A stretch of DNA of 5,733 bases from Muribaculaceae bacterium. Lineage in GTDB: Bacteria > Bacteroidota > Bacteroidia > Bacteroidales > Muribaculaceae. The DNA lies in NCBI GenBank assembly GCA_029060585.1, contig JAIDTS010000536.1, forward strand, positions 1-5,733, given 5' to 3'. Both the position numbers and the translations under genes were made by a program. The notes beneath the pieces are model-generated. The model did no database searches, was not told where the DNA came from, and saw nothing but the letters and a program-made list of their open reading frames with translations. This document shows, piece after piece, positions 1 to 5,733 of the stretch. Within the stretch, counting starts at the first letter, position 1, and each line of letters starts with the position of its first letter.

Positions 1-1381
1 GACGGTGGAGCGTCGGGGCTCGGTTGAGCAGAACGGGATGACCCTTCATTACGTGCTCGAGGATGTCCCATACTACTGGCTCCTTGCGGTCTACGATCTT
101 CTTCGCGCTCTTCACTGTCTTCACGATGCCGCGCTCAATGAGCTTGCGGATGACGAATGGCTTGTAGAGTTCGGCGGCCATGAGCTTGGGAATACCGCAC
201 TCGTGCATCTTGAGCTCAGGACCTACGACGATAACCGAACGGGCGGAATAGTCGACACGCTTACCGAGAAGATTCTGACGGAAGCGGCCCTGCTTACCCT
301 TCAGAGAATCTGAGAGTGACTTCAGCGGACGGTTGACGTCGCTCTTCACTGCCGAAGCCTTGCGGGAATTGTCGAGAAGTGAATCTACCGCCTCCTGGAG
401 AAGGCGCTTCTCATTGCGCAGGATCACCTCGGGAGCCTTTATCTCGATGAGTCTTTTCAGACGGTTGTTGCGGATGATGACGCGACGGTAGAGGTCGTTG
501 AGGTCGGAGGTAGCAAATCGGCCGCCGTCGAGCGGCACGAGGGGACGGAGCTCAGGCGGGATTACGGGAATAGCCTTCAGCACCATCCATTCGGGCTTGT
601 TGACGTCTTTAGAAGCCAGGAATGAATTCACTACCTGCAGACGCTTCAGGGCCTCGGTCTTGCGCTGCTGCGAGCCCTCTGTGTGGGCGCGGTCGCGCAG
701 GTCGGCGGCAAGAGCCTCGAGGTCGATGTTCTGCAGAAGCTCGTAGATGGCTTCCGCACCCATCTTGGCGATGAACTTGTTGGGGTCGTCGTCGGGAAGA
801 AGCTGGTTGTCTTCGGGAAGCTGCTCGAGAATGTCGAGGTATTCCTCTTCCGAAAGGAGGTCAAGGCGGGCAAGAGGCTTGCCTGCGTCTTTGGCCTGTA
901 CCCTCTCGCCGTCGCGTGTGTCAGTGGCGATATTGGCAGCGGCTCCCGGCTGGAGCACTACGTAGCGCTCATAGTAGATCACGGAGTCGAGCTTCTTCGA
1001 GGGGAGACCGAGCAGATAACCGATCTTGTTGGGAAGCGAACGGAAATACCAGATGTGGGCAACCGGCACTACAAGCTCGATGTGGCCCATGCGTTCGCGG
1101 CGCACCTTCTTTTCTGTCACCTCGACACCGCAGCGGTCGCATACGATACCCTTGTAGCGTATGCGTTTGTACTTGCCGCAGTGGCACTCGTAGTCCTTGA
1201 CGGGGCCGAAGATCTTCTCGCAGAAGAGGCCGTCGCGTTCCGGCTTATACGTGCGGTAGTTGATGGTCTCCGGCTTCAGAACCTCGCCGCTCGACATCTC
1301 CTTGATTTTCTCCGGAGATGCCAGACCGATCGTGATCTTTGAAAAGTTGGTCTTGATTTTATTGTCTTTCTTGAAAGCCAT
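1..1381 (-). CDS. rpoC: DNA-directed RNA polymerase subunit beta' (N-terminal 460 codons; 3' end outside the window)
   Basis: This is the beta' subunit, the largest part of the core RNA polymerase, which with beta forms the catalytic cleft and the DNA/RNA channels. The ATG at 1381-1379 opens [10 protein letters not shown] and is preceded by a good Shine-Dalgarno. Visible in order: the N-terminal zinc-binding domain with C66, C68, C81 and C84 (CHCGKYK...CDRCG); the clamp; the lid at about 281-294 ([14 protein letters not shown]); the rudder region at about 327-348; switch 2 at about 355-375 ([15 protein letters not shown]); and [13 protein letters not shown] ending at residue 460. The reading frame is cut by the window edge about 30 residues before the expected NADFDGD magnesium-binding motif, so the catalytic site, bridge helix and trigger loop are not seen. 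Compared with E. coli beta' as I remember it, about 29 extra residues lie before the lid, mainly in the acidic stretch around 145-200. It lies 90 bp after rpoB and is surely co-transcribed with it. The truncation is a window artefact; no frameshift is seen. Confidence 0.98.
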   Translation of the reverse strand, partial: MAFKKDNKIKTNFSKITIGLASPEKIKEMSSGEVLKPETINYRTYKPERDGLFCEKIFGPVKDYECHCGKYKRIRYKGIVCDRCGVEVTEKKVRRERMGHIELVVPVAHIWYFRSLPNKIGYLLGLPSKKLDSVIYYERYVVLQPGAAANIATDTRDGERVQAKDAGKPLARLDLLSEEEYLDILEQLPEDNQLLPDDDPNKFIAKMGAEAIYELLQNIDLEALAADLRDRAHTEGSQQRKTEALKRLQVVNSFLASKDVNKPEWMVLKAIPVIPPELRPLVPLDGGRFATSDLNDLYRRVIIRNNRLKRLIEIKAPEVILRNEKRLLQEAVDSLLDNSRKASAVKSDVNRPLKSLSDSLKGKQGRFRQNLLGKRVDYSARSVIVVGPELKMHECGIPKLMAAELYKPFVIRKLIERGIVKTVKSAKKIVDRKEPVVWDILEHVMKGHPVLLNRAPTLHR

Positions 1382-1387
1382 AGGTTT

Positions 1388-1393
1388 TCCTTC
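1388..1393 (-). promoter_or_regulatory. Shine-Dalgarno sequence of rpoC
   Basis: Read on the minus strand this is GAAGGA, with six bases before the rpoC ATG, a good match to the anti-Shine-Dalgarno complement at normal spacing. It supports the chosen rpoC start. It contrasts with rpoB, which has no purine-rich motif at the same place. Confidence 0.6.
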
Positions 1394-1407
1394 TATGTTG
1401 TCCGAAT

Positions 1408-1430
1408 CCGGCGGGAGATGTCCCCGCCGG
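1408..1430 (-). promoter_or_regulatory. GC-rich stem-loop between rpoB and rpoC
   Basis: A perfect inverted repeat of 8 bp (CCGGCGGG / CCCGCCGG) surrounds a 7-base loop in the 90-bp rpoB-rpoC gap. On the rpoBC transcript it is followed by ATTCGGACAAC, not a U-run, so it should not terminate rpoB-to-rpoC transcription. It could be an RNA-processing or stabilising hairpin, but that role is inference. On the opposite strand the same stem is followed, six bases later, by six Ts (1437-1442) and more T-rich sequence, so it could act as a weak terminator for antisense RNA. Confidence 0.55.
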
Positions 1431-1471
1431 CCGAGATTTTTTATTTGATTTCCGACAGATTAAAGTTCCTG

Positions 1472-4400
1472 TCAGTCGAGTGTCACGCTGAGGCCGAGAC
1501 CGCGGAGCTCGTGAAGAAGCACATTGAGCGATTCGGGGATGCCGGGGTTGGGCATCGGATCTCCCTTCACGATAGCCTCGTATGCCTTGCTGCGGCCGTT
1601 GACGTCGTCGCTCTTGATCGTCAGTATCTCCTGGAGGATATGGCTGGCACCGAATGCCTCAAGCGCCCACACCTCCATCTCTCCGAAGCGCTGGCCACCG
1701 AACTGGGCCTTACCTCCGAGAGGCTGCTGAGTGATCAGTGAGTACGGGCCGATCGAACGGGCGTGCATCTTGTCTTCCACCATGTGGCCGAGCTTAAGCA
1801 TGTAGATCACACCTACTGTAGCCGGCTGGTCGAAACGGTCGCCCGTGCCGCCGTCATACAGATACGTCTTGCCATAGCGGGGAAGACCGGCCTTGTCGGT
1901 CCATTCGTTGAGGTCGTCGAGACTTGCACCGTCGAAGATGGGAGTCGCGAATTTCTCGCCCAGCTCGCGGCCGGCCCATCCGAGCACGGTCTCGAAAATC
2001 TGTCCCAGGTTCATTCGGGAAGGCACACCCAGCGGGTTGAGCACGATGTCTACAGGAGTTCCGTCCTCCAGGAACGGCATGTCTTCCTGACGCACCACGC
2101 GGGAAACGATACCCTTGTTGCCGTGGCGACCTGCCATCTTGTCGCCGACACCGATCTTACGCTTCTTGGCGATATAGACCTTGGCCATCTGCATAATTCC
2201 GGAGGGAAGCTCGTCGCCGATTGTAATGTCGAATTTCTTACGGCGCAGCTCGCTGTCGATCTCCTTGTATTTGCGCAGATAGTTGGTGATGAGCTTCATC
2301 ACCATGCCGTTGATGCGCTCGTTGTCGGTCCAGCCGCTCAGGTTAACGGTCTCATACGGGAAATCCTTCCAGTTTACACCGTTGAATTTCTGACCTGCGG
2401 CAACTATCTCGTCGCCGAGGAAATCCTTCACGCCTGCAGAAACCACTCCATTGAGCAGTGTCTCCATCTTGCCGACCATGATTTCTGTGACTCCGTCGAG
2501 CTTCTCCTTGTACTCTTTTTCCAGGGCCTCGGTCTGTTCGTTGGCCGACCTGCGCGAAGTACGAGTCTTGACGGCTTTCGAGAAGAGGTTAGTGCCGATT
2601 ACGACACCCTTCAGCGAGGGGCTTGCCTTCAGCGAAGCGTCCTTTACCTCGCCGGCCTTGTCGCCGAAGATGGCGCGGAGCAGCTTCTCTTCAGGGGTCG
2701 GGTCGCTCTCCCCTTTCGGAGTGATCTTACCGATCATGATGTCGCCGGGGACGACATATGCGCCCACGCGGATGATGCCGCGCTCGTCGAGGTCTTTCGT
2801 AGCATCCTCGCTCACGTTGGGGATGTCGCTCGTCAGCTCCTCCATGCCGCGCTTAGTCTCGCGCACCTCGAGAGTATACTCGTCCACGTGCACAGAGGTC
2901 AGGATGTCTTCCTTCACCATGCGCTCGTTGAGCACGATTGCATCCTCGTAGTTGTATCCCTTCCAGGGCATGAACGCCACTTTCAGATTGCGTCCCAGAG
3001 CGAGCTCGCCCTTCTCGGTCGAATATCCTTCGGTCAGGATGTCTCCCTTCTCCACTTTCTGTCCTACCTCGCAGATAGGACGGAGGTCGATGGTCGTACC
3101 CTGGTTTGTACGGCGGAACTTGGGAATCCTATACTCCTTTACTGCCGGCTCGAACTCTACGAACTCCTCATCCTCATCCCTGTCATATTTGATGCGGATT
3201 GTGGTGGCGTCTACATATTCGATAGTGCCAGTGCCTTCAGCCATGATCTGTGTGCGCGAATCACGGATAAGCTGCCCTTCGATGCCTGTGCCTACGATAG
3301 GAGCCTCACTGCGCATAAGAGGCACAGCCTGACGCATCATGTTAGATCCCATGAGGGCACGGTTGGCGTCGTCGTGCTCGAGGAACGGAATCAGAGAAGC
3401 CGCGATCGATGCGATCTGGATCGGAGCCACGTCCATAAGCTCGATCTGAGAGGGAGCTACAATAGGGAAGTCTGCGTCCTGGCGGGCCTTAACCTTGTCG
3501 CGTATGAAGCTGCCGTCGTCATTGAGAGGGGCGTTACCCTGAGCAATATTCTTACCCTCCTCCATTTCGGCAGTCAGGTAGATCACATCGTCGTTGTTGA
3601 GGTCTACCACGCTGTCGGTCACCTTTCTGTAGGGAGTCTCGATGAATCCGAGATTGTTGATCTTGGCGTATACGCAGAGCGATGAGATCAGACCGATGTT
3701 CGGGCCTTCAGGAGTCTCGATCGGACAGAGACGTCCGTAGTGGGTGTAGTGTACGTCTCGCACCTCGAAACCTGCTCGCTCGCGGCTCAGACCGCCGGGG
3801 CCAAGTGCCGACAGTCGGCGCTTGTGGGTGATCTCTGCCAAGGGATTGGTCTGGTCCATGAACTGGGAGAGAGCGTCTGTTCCGAAGAACGTATTGATCA
3901 CGCCCGATATGGTCTTGGCGTTGATAAGGTCTGTCGGAGTGAAGACCTCGTTGTCTCTCACGTTCATGCGCTCGCGGATCGTACGGCTCATACGCGCCAG
4001 ACCTACGTTGAACTGATTGTAGAGCTGCTCGCCTACCGTGCGGACGCGGCGGTTGGAGAGGTGGTCGATATCGTCGACGTCACTCTTGTTGTTGATCAGC
4101 TCTATGAGATATTTGATGATTTCCACTATGTCCTCGCGCGTAAGCACCCTTACGTCCATGGGAGTGGAAAGCTCGAGTTTCTTATTGATTCTGTAGCGTC
4201 CTACCTCGCCGAGGTCATAGCGCTTCTCACTGAAGAAAAGGTTCTGTATCACCTCGCGGGCGGAAGCGTCGTCTGGCGGCTCGGCGTTGCGCAGCTGCCT
4301 GTAGATATACTGGATAGCCTCTATCTCAGACTTGGACTGGTCCTTTGAGAGGGTATTGAAGATGATGCTGAAGTCGGTCGCGTTGGCATCTTCCTTCTCG

Positions 4401-5287
4401 AGCATGATAGTCTTCACTCCCGACGCGAGGATAGCCTCGATATTGTCGTCGCTTATCTCCTCACCACGGTCGACCACCACCTCATTTCTCTCGATAGTCA
4501 TGACCTCGCCGATATCGTCGCTGCTGATGTCTTCAATCCAGGAATGCACCACCTGGCCGGCAAGCTTGCGCCCCTTGACATTCTCGAGATTGGTTTTGGT
4601 GACCTTCACTTCCTCTGCAAGATTGAACACCTGAAGGATATCTTTGTCGCTCTCGAGCCCGATAGCACGCAGAAGAGTGGTAACAGGAAGCTTCTTCTTA
4701 CGGTCGATGTAGGCATACATCACATTGTTGATGTCCGTGGCGAACTCTATCCAGCTTCCGCGGAAAGGAATGATACGCGCTGAATAGAGCTTAGTGCCGT
4801 TGGCATGCATGCTCTGGCCGAAGAAGACACCCGGCGATCTATGAAGCTGAGAGACTACTACTCGCTCTGCGCCGTTGATAATGAAGGTGCCCTGATCCGT
4901 CATGTATGGAATAGGACCGAGATATACGTCCTGAATACTTGTATCGAAGTCCTCGTGGTCCGGATCCGTACAGTATAGTTTCAGCTTCGCCTTGAGGGGC
5001 ACACTGTAGGTCAGTCCCCTCTCGAAGCATTCCTCGATTGTATAGCGGGGAGGATCGATGTAATAATCGAGAAACTCGAGGACGAAATTATTGCGTGTGT
5101 CCGCGATAGGGAAGTTTTCGGCAAACACTTTGTAGAGGCCTTCCTTCTTCCTCTGTTCCGGAGGAGTGTCGAGCTGAAGAAAATCCCTGAAAGATTTCAG
5201 CTGCACCTCAAGAAAATCCGGAAACGGATACGGATTCTTCACAGACGCGAAGTTCACGCGAGGTTTAGCAAGTGTATTCTGTGACAT
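1472..5287 (-). CDS. rpoB: DNA-directed RNA polymerase subunit beta (complete, 1271 aa)
   Basis: This is the beta subunit of core RNA polymerase, the partner of beta' in RNA synthesis and the target of rifamycins. The protein is complete, from [10 protein letters not shown] to GLGLSVTLD with a TGA stop. Landmarks in order: the lobe motif [14 protein letters not shown] (143-156); the rifamycin pocket (about 471-534) with L473, S474, Q475, D478, H488, R491, S493, L495, P526 and I534; [11 protein letters not shown] (779-789); the catalytic-site loop [14 protein letters not shown] (1046-1059) with K1050 and K1058, equivalent to E. coli K1065 and K1073; and the C-terminal clamp segment [20 protein letters not shown] (1175-1194). 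E. coli beta is 1342 aa; the shorter 1271 aa agrees with Bacteroidota. A charged, coiled-coil-like, lineage-variable insert lies at about 903-1010. The ATG at 5287-5285 is chosen because the protein start aligns with the family's N-terminus; the bases before it (AATCTCATCATAA) show no Shine-Dalgarno, which is common in Bacteroidota. Leu TTA/CTA and Ser TCA codons are very rare. Confidence 0.99.
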   Translation of the reverse strand: MSQNTLAKPRVNFASVKNPYPFPDFLEVQLKSFRDFLQLDTPPEQRKKEGLYKVFAENFPIADTRNNFVLEFLDYYIDPPRYTIEECFERGLTYSVPLKAKLKLYCTDPDHEDFDTSIQDVYLGPIPYMTDQGTFIINGAERVVVSQLHRSPGVFFGQSMHANGTKLYSARIIPFRGSWIEFATDINNVMYAYIDRKKKLPVTTLLRAIGLESDKDILQVFNLAEEVKVTKTNLENVKGRKLAGQVVHSWIEDISSDDIGEVMTIERNEVVVDRGEEISDDNIEAILASGVKTIMLEKEDANATDFSIIFNTLSKDQSKSEIEAIQYIYRQLRNAEPPDDASAREVIQNLFFSEKRYDLGEVGRYRINKKLELSTPMDVRVLTREDIVEIIKYLIELINNKSDVDDIDHLSNRRVRTVGEQLYNQFNVGLARMSRTIRERMNVRDNEVFTPTDLINAKTISGVINTFFGTDALSQFMDQTNPLAEITHKRRLSALGPGGLSRERAGFEVRDVHYTHYGRLCPIETPEGPNIGLISSLCVYAKINNLGFIETPYRKVTDSVVDLNNDDVIYLTAEMEEGKNIAQGNAPLNDDGSFIRDKVKARQDADFPIVAPSQIELMDVAPIQIASIAASLIPFLEHDDANRALMGSNMMRQAVPLMRSEAPIVGTGIEGQLIRDSRTQIMAEGTGTIEYVDATTIRIKYDRDEDEEFVEFEPAVKEYRIPKFRRTNQGTTIDLRPICEVGQKVEKGDILTEGYSTEKGELALGRNLKVAFMPWKGYNYEDAIVLNERMVKEDILTSVHVDEYTLEVRETKRGMEELTSDIPNVSEDATKDLDERGIIRVGAYVVPGDIMIGKITPKGESDPTPEEKLLRAIFGDKAGEVKDASLKASPSLKGVVIGTNLFSKAVKTRTSRRSANEQTEALEKEYKEKLDGVTEIMVGKMETLLNGVVSAGVKDFLGDEIVAAGQKFNGVNWKDFPYETVNLSGWTDNERINGMVMKLITNYLRKYKEIDSELRRKKFDITIGDELPSGIMQMAKVYIAKKRKIGVGDKMAGRHGNKGIVSRVVRQEDMPFLEDGTPVDIVLNPLGVPSRMNLGQIFETVLGWAGRELGEKFATPIFDGASLDDLNEWTDKAGLPRYGKTYLYDGGTGDRFDQPATVGVIYMLKLGHMVEDKMHARSIGPYSLITQQPLGGKAQFGGQRFGEMEVWALEAFGASHILQEILTIKSDDVNGRSKAYEAIVKGDPMPNPGIPESLNVLLHELRGLGLSVTLD

Positions 5288-5354
5288 TTATGATGAGATT
5301 AATCTGGTGGTAGCCGTTTTTGATAGCTATGTTTTAGGAGCGAAATTCGCGCCT

Positions 5355-5408
5355 ATTATAGTTAAAAAGCGTTAACATCACATAAAAAACCATAAAACAG
5401 GCAAAAAA
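5355..5408 (-). promoter_or_regulatory. Candidate rpoB promoter: TATAAT with upstream A-tracts
   Basis: A perfect TATAAT lies at 5360-5355 on the minus strand, about 68 bases before the rpoB ATG. Seventeen bases upstream is ATGTGA, only 3 of 6 matches to TTGACA. A/T-tracts at 5384-5389, 5394-5397 and 5403-5408, about ten bases apart, fall where an UP element would lie. I found no good match to the Bacteroides primary sigma consensus (TTTG at about -33, TAnnTTTG at about -7), so the promoter call is weak. Its position just after a terminator is the main argument for a promoter somewhere in this stretch. Confidence 0.3.
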
Positions 5409-5432
5409 GGCGATGTTATAATACACAAAGAA

Positions 5433-5473
5433 TTTTCAGATTAACCAATCCTCAGCGGAAAGGAATCTGAAAA
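5433..5473 (-). repeat. Perfect 10-bp inverted repeat upstream of rpoB
   Basis: TTTTCAGATT at 5433-5442 and AATCTGAAAA at 5464-5473 are exact inverted copies separated by 21 bases. In RNA this is a 10-bp stem with a large loop; in DNA it could be a split operator. It is not an intrinsic terminator on either strand: on the minus strand only TTCTTTG follows, and on the plus strand CCTGCG. Its upstream arm overlaps the last codons of the 16-codon candidate leader ORF. Confidence 0.6.
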
Positions 5474-5543
5474 CCTGCGCGATGCTCGGCATCCGGGTGC
5501 ATGACAAGCCCCCTTGCCTGCCGGGATCTGCGCACTATGAGCT

Positions 5544-5583
5544 AAAAAAAGCTGGATTCCCCTGCTTGTTTCGCAGGGGAATC
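5544..5583 (-). terminator. Rho-independent terminator after rplL (possible attenuator before rpoB)
   Basis: On the minus strand, 23 bases after the rplL stop codon, a perfect 11-bp stem (GATTCCCCTGC / GCAGGGGAATC) with a 7-base loop GAAACAA is followed by CAGC and seven Ts. The stem can be extended past a 2x2 internal loop by AGC/GCT, which places the T-run directly after the paired region. There is no T-run on the other side, so it acts only on transcripts leaving rplL. It could end the ribosomal protein transcript fully or let a fraction read into rpoB; the sequence alone cannot say which. Confidence 0.88.
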
Positions 5584-5605
5584 GTGCTATGCTGCTATTG
5601 AAAGA

Positions 5606-5733
5606 TTACTTAAGTTCAACCTCAGCGCCTGCCTCTTCGAGCTGCTTCTTGAGGCCTTCAGCGTCAGCCTTCGGGAGCTGCTCCTTAACAACGCTGGGTG
5701 CGCCGTCTACGAGTTCCTTAGCCTCCTTAAGAC
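5606..5733 (-). CDS. rplL: 50S ribosomal protein L7/L12 (C-terminal 41 codons; 5' end outside the window)
   Basis: This is the C-terminal end of the ribosomal stalk protein L7/L12, whose C-terminal domain recruits and activates translation GTPases such as EF-Tu and EF-G on the 50S subunit. The visible residues run [20 protein letters not shown] and continue through [20 protein letters not shown] to a final K and a TAA stop. The KEAKELVD helix, the (A/P)xxVKEx(L/V)xKxxAE segment, the [10 protein letters not shown] helix and the final VELK strand are the classic L7/L12 fold end. The family is usually about 120-130 aa, so roughly two thirds lies beyond the window. It is upstream of rpoB in transcription order, as expected for rplJL-rpoBC, and is followed at once by a strong terminator. 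Confidence 0.97.
   Translation of the reverse strand, partial: LKEAKELVDGAPSVVKEQLPKADAEGLKKQLEEAGAEVELK

Larger units (their letters stand above)
5288..5605 (-). other. rplL-rpoB intergenic regulatory region (318 bp)
   Basis: No protein of convincing length fits here. In transcript order it contains: the rplL terminator (5544-5583); a GC-rich stretch able to pair with itself (5476-5534); a 16-codon ORF reading MHPDAEHRAGFQIPFR (5502 down to 5452) with a Shine-Dalgarno-like AAGGGGG six bases upstream; a 10-bp inverted repeat (5433-5473); and an AT-rich stretch (about 5353-5436) with A-tracts and TATAAT. Close to rpoB lie two short palindromes, ATAGCTAT (5323-5330) and AGATTAATCT (5296-5305). 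The E. coli rplL-rpoB spacer is of similar size and carries a transcription attenuator and an RNase III site (established knowledge). A similar role here is inference; the sequences are not obviously related. Confidence 0.7.

Noticed and set aside
1..10. rpoC as a truncated or broken gene.
   Set aside because: The frame is open to the window edge and the last residues match the conserved segment just before the catalytic motif, so the cut is only the end of the window.
646..873. Short minus-strand frame inside rpoC, rich in Ser/Thr/Pro/Arg.
   Set aside because: It overlaps rpoC on the same strand in another frame; the RpoC translation through this stretch is continuous and conserved.
1763..3685. 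A 640-codon open reading frame on the plus strand, opposite rpoB.
   Set aside because: It is in exact codon register with rpoB on the other strand, where plus-strand stops can arise only opposite TTA, CTA or TCA codons. Those codons are very rare in rpoB, so long open antisense frames are expected. The translation resembles no family and is fully explained by rpoB. The plus-strand frames at 3740-4348, and at 5-313 and 683-1342 opposite rpoC, have the same register and cause.
5340..5350. Near-palindrome GCGAA-A-TTCGC upstream of rpoB as an operator.
   Set aside because: Arms of only five bases occur often by chance and match no regulator site I know. It is near the predicted transcription start, so it is recorded but not called.
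5433..5473. The 10-bp inverted repeat as the end of a mobile element or MITE.
   Set aside because: The arms enclose only 21 bases, no target-site duplication is seen, and no second copy occurs in the window.
5501..5545. 14-codon plus-strand ORF (MTSPLACRDLRTMS) in the rplL-rpoB spacer.
   Set aside because: No Shine-Dalgarno or plus-strand promoter is visible, and it runs against all genes in the window. Chance is the simplest explanation.

Overview
This window is a piece of the bacterial rplL-rpoB-rpoC locus, read entirely from the minus strand. It holds the last 41 codons of ribosomal protein L7/L12 (rplL, 5606-5733), a 318-bp intergenic region (5288-5605), a complete RNA polymerase beta subunit gene (rpoB, 1472-5287, 1271 aa), a 90-bp gap, and the first 460 codons of the beta' subunit gene (rpoC, 1-1381). 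rpoC is cut by the window edge about 30 residues before the catalytic aspartate motif. Nothing in the sequence suggests a mobile element, CRISPR array, tRNA or rRNA.

The proteins look like those of the Bacteroidota, most likely order Bacteroidales. The RpoB length (1271 aa), its N-terminus ([14 protein letters not shown]), the L7/L12 tail ending VELK and the RpoC opening [10 protein letters not shown] all resemble Bacteroides-type sequences as I remember them. The coding regions are fairly GC-rich for that order, which would fit a gut group such as Muribaculaceae. That family assignment is inference only; no search was run. The missing Shine-Dalgarno before rpoB also fits Bacteroidota.

The genes encode the two large catalytic subunits of RNA polymerase plus a ribosomal stalk protein, in the classical conserved order. 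The most informative part is the rplL-rpoB spacer. In transcript order it contains a strong intrinsic terminator just after rplL, a GC-rich segment able to fold, a 16-codon candidate leader ORF with a Shine-Dalgarno-like sequence, a perfect 10-bp inverted repeat overlapping the end of that ORF, and an AT-rich stretch with phased A-tracts and a TATAAT box about 70 bp before the rpoB start. This arrangement suggests that rpoBC expression is partly uncoupled from the ribosomal protein genes by termination or attenuation plus a local promoter. It resembles the E. coli layout in logic but has its own sequence.

The rpoB-rpoC gap carries a perfect 8-bp GC-rich hairpin and a good Shine-Dalgarno sequence for rpoC. 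All long plus-strand reading frames are antisense shadows of rpoB and rpoC. I see no undescribed protein system here; the novelty, if any, is regulatory.
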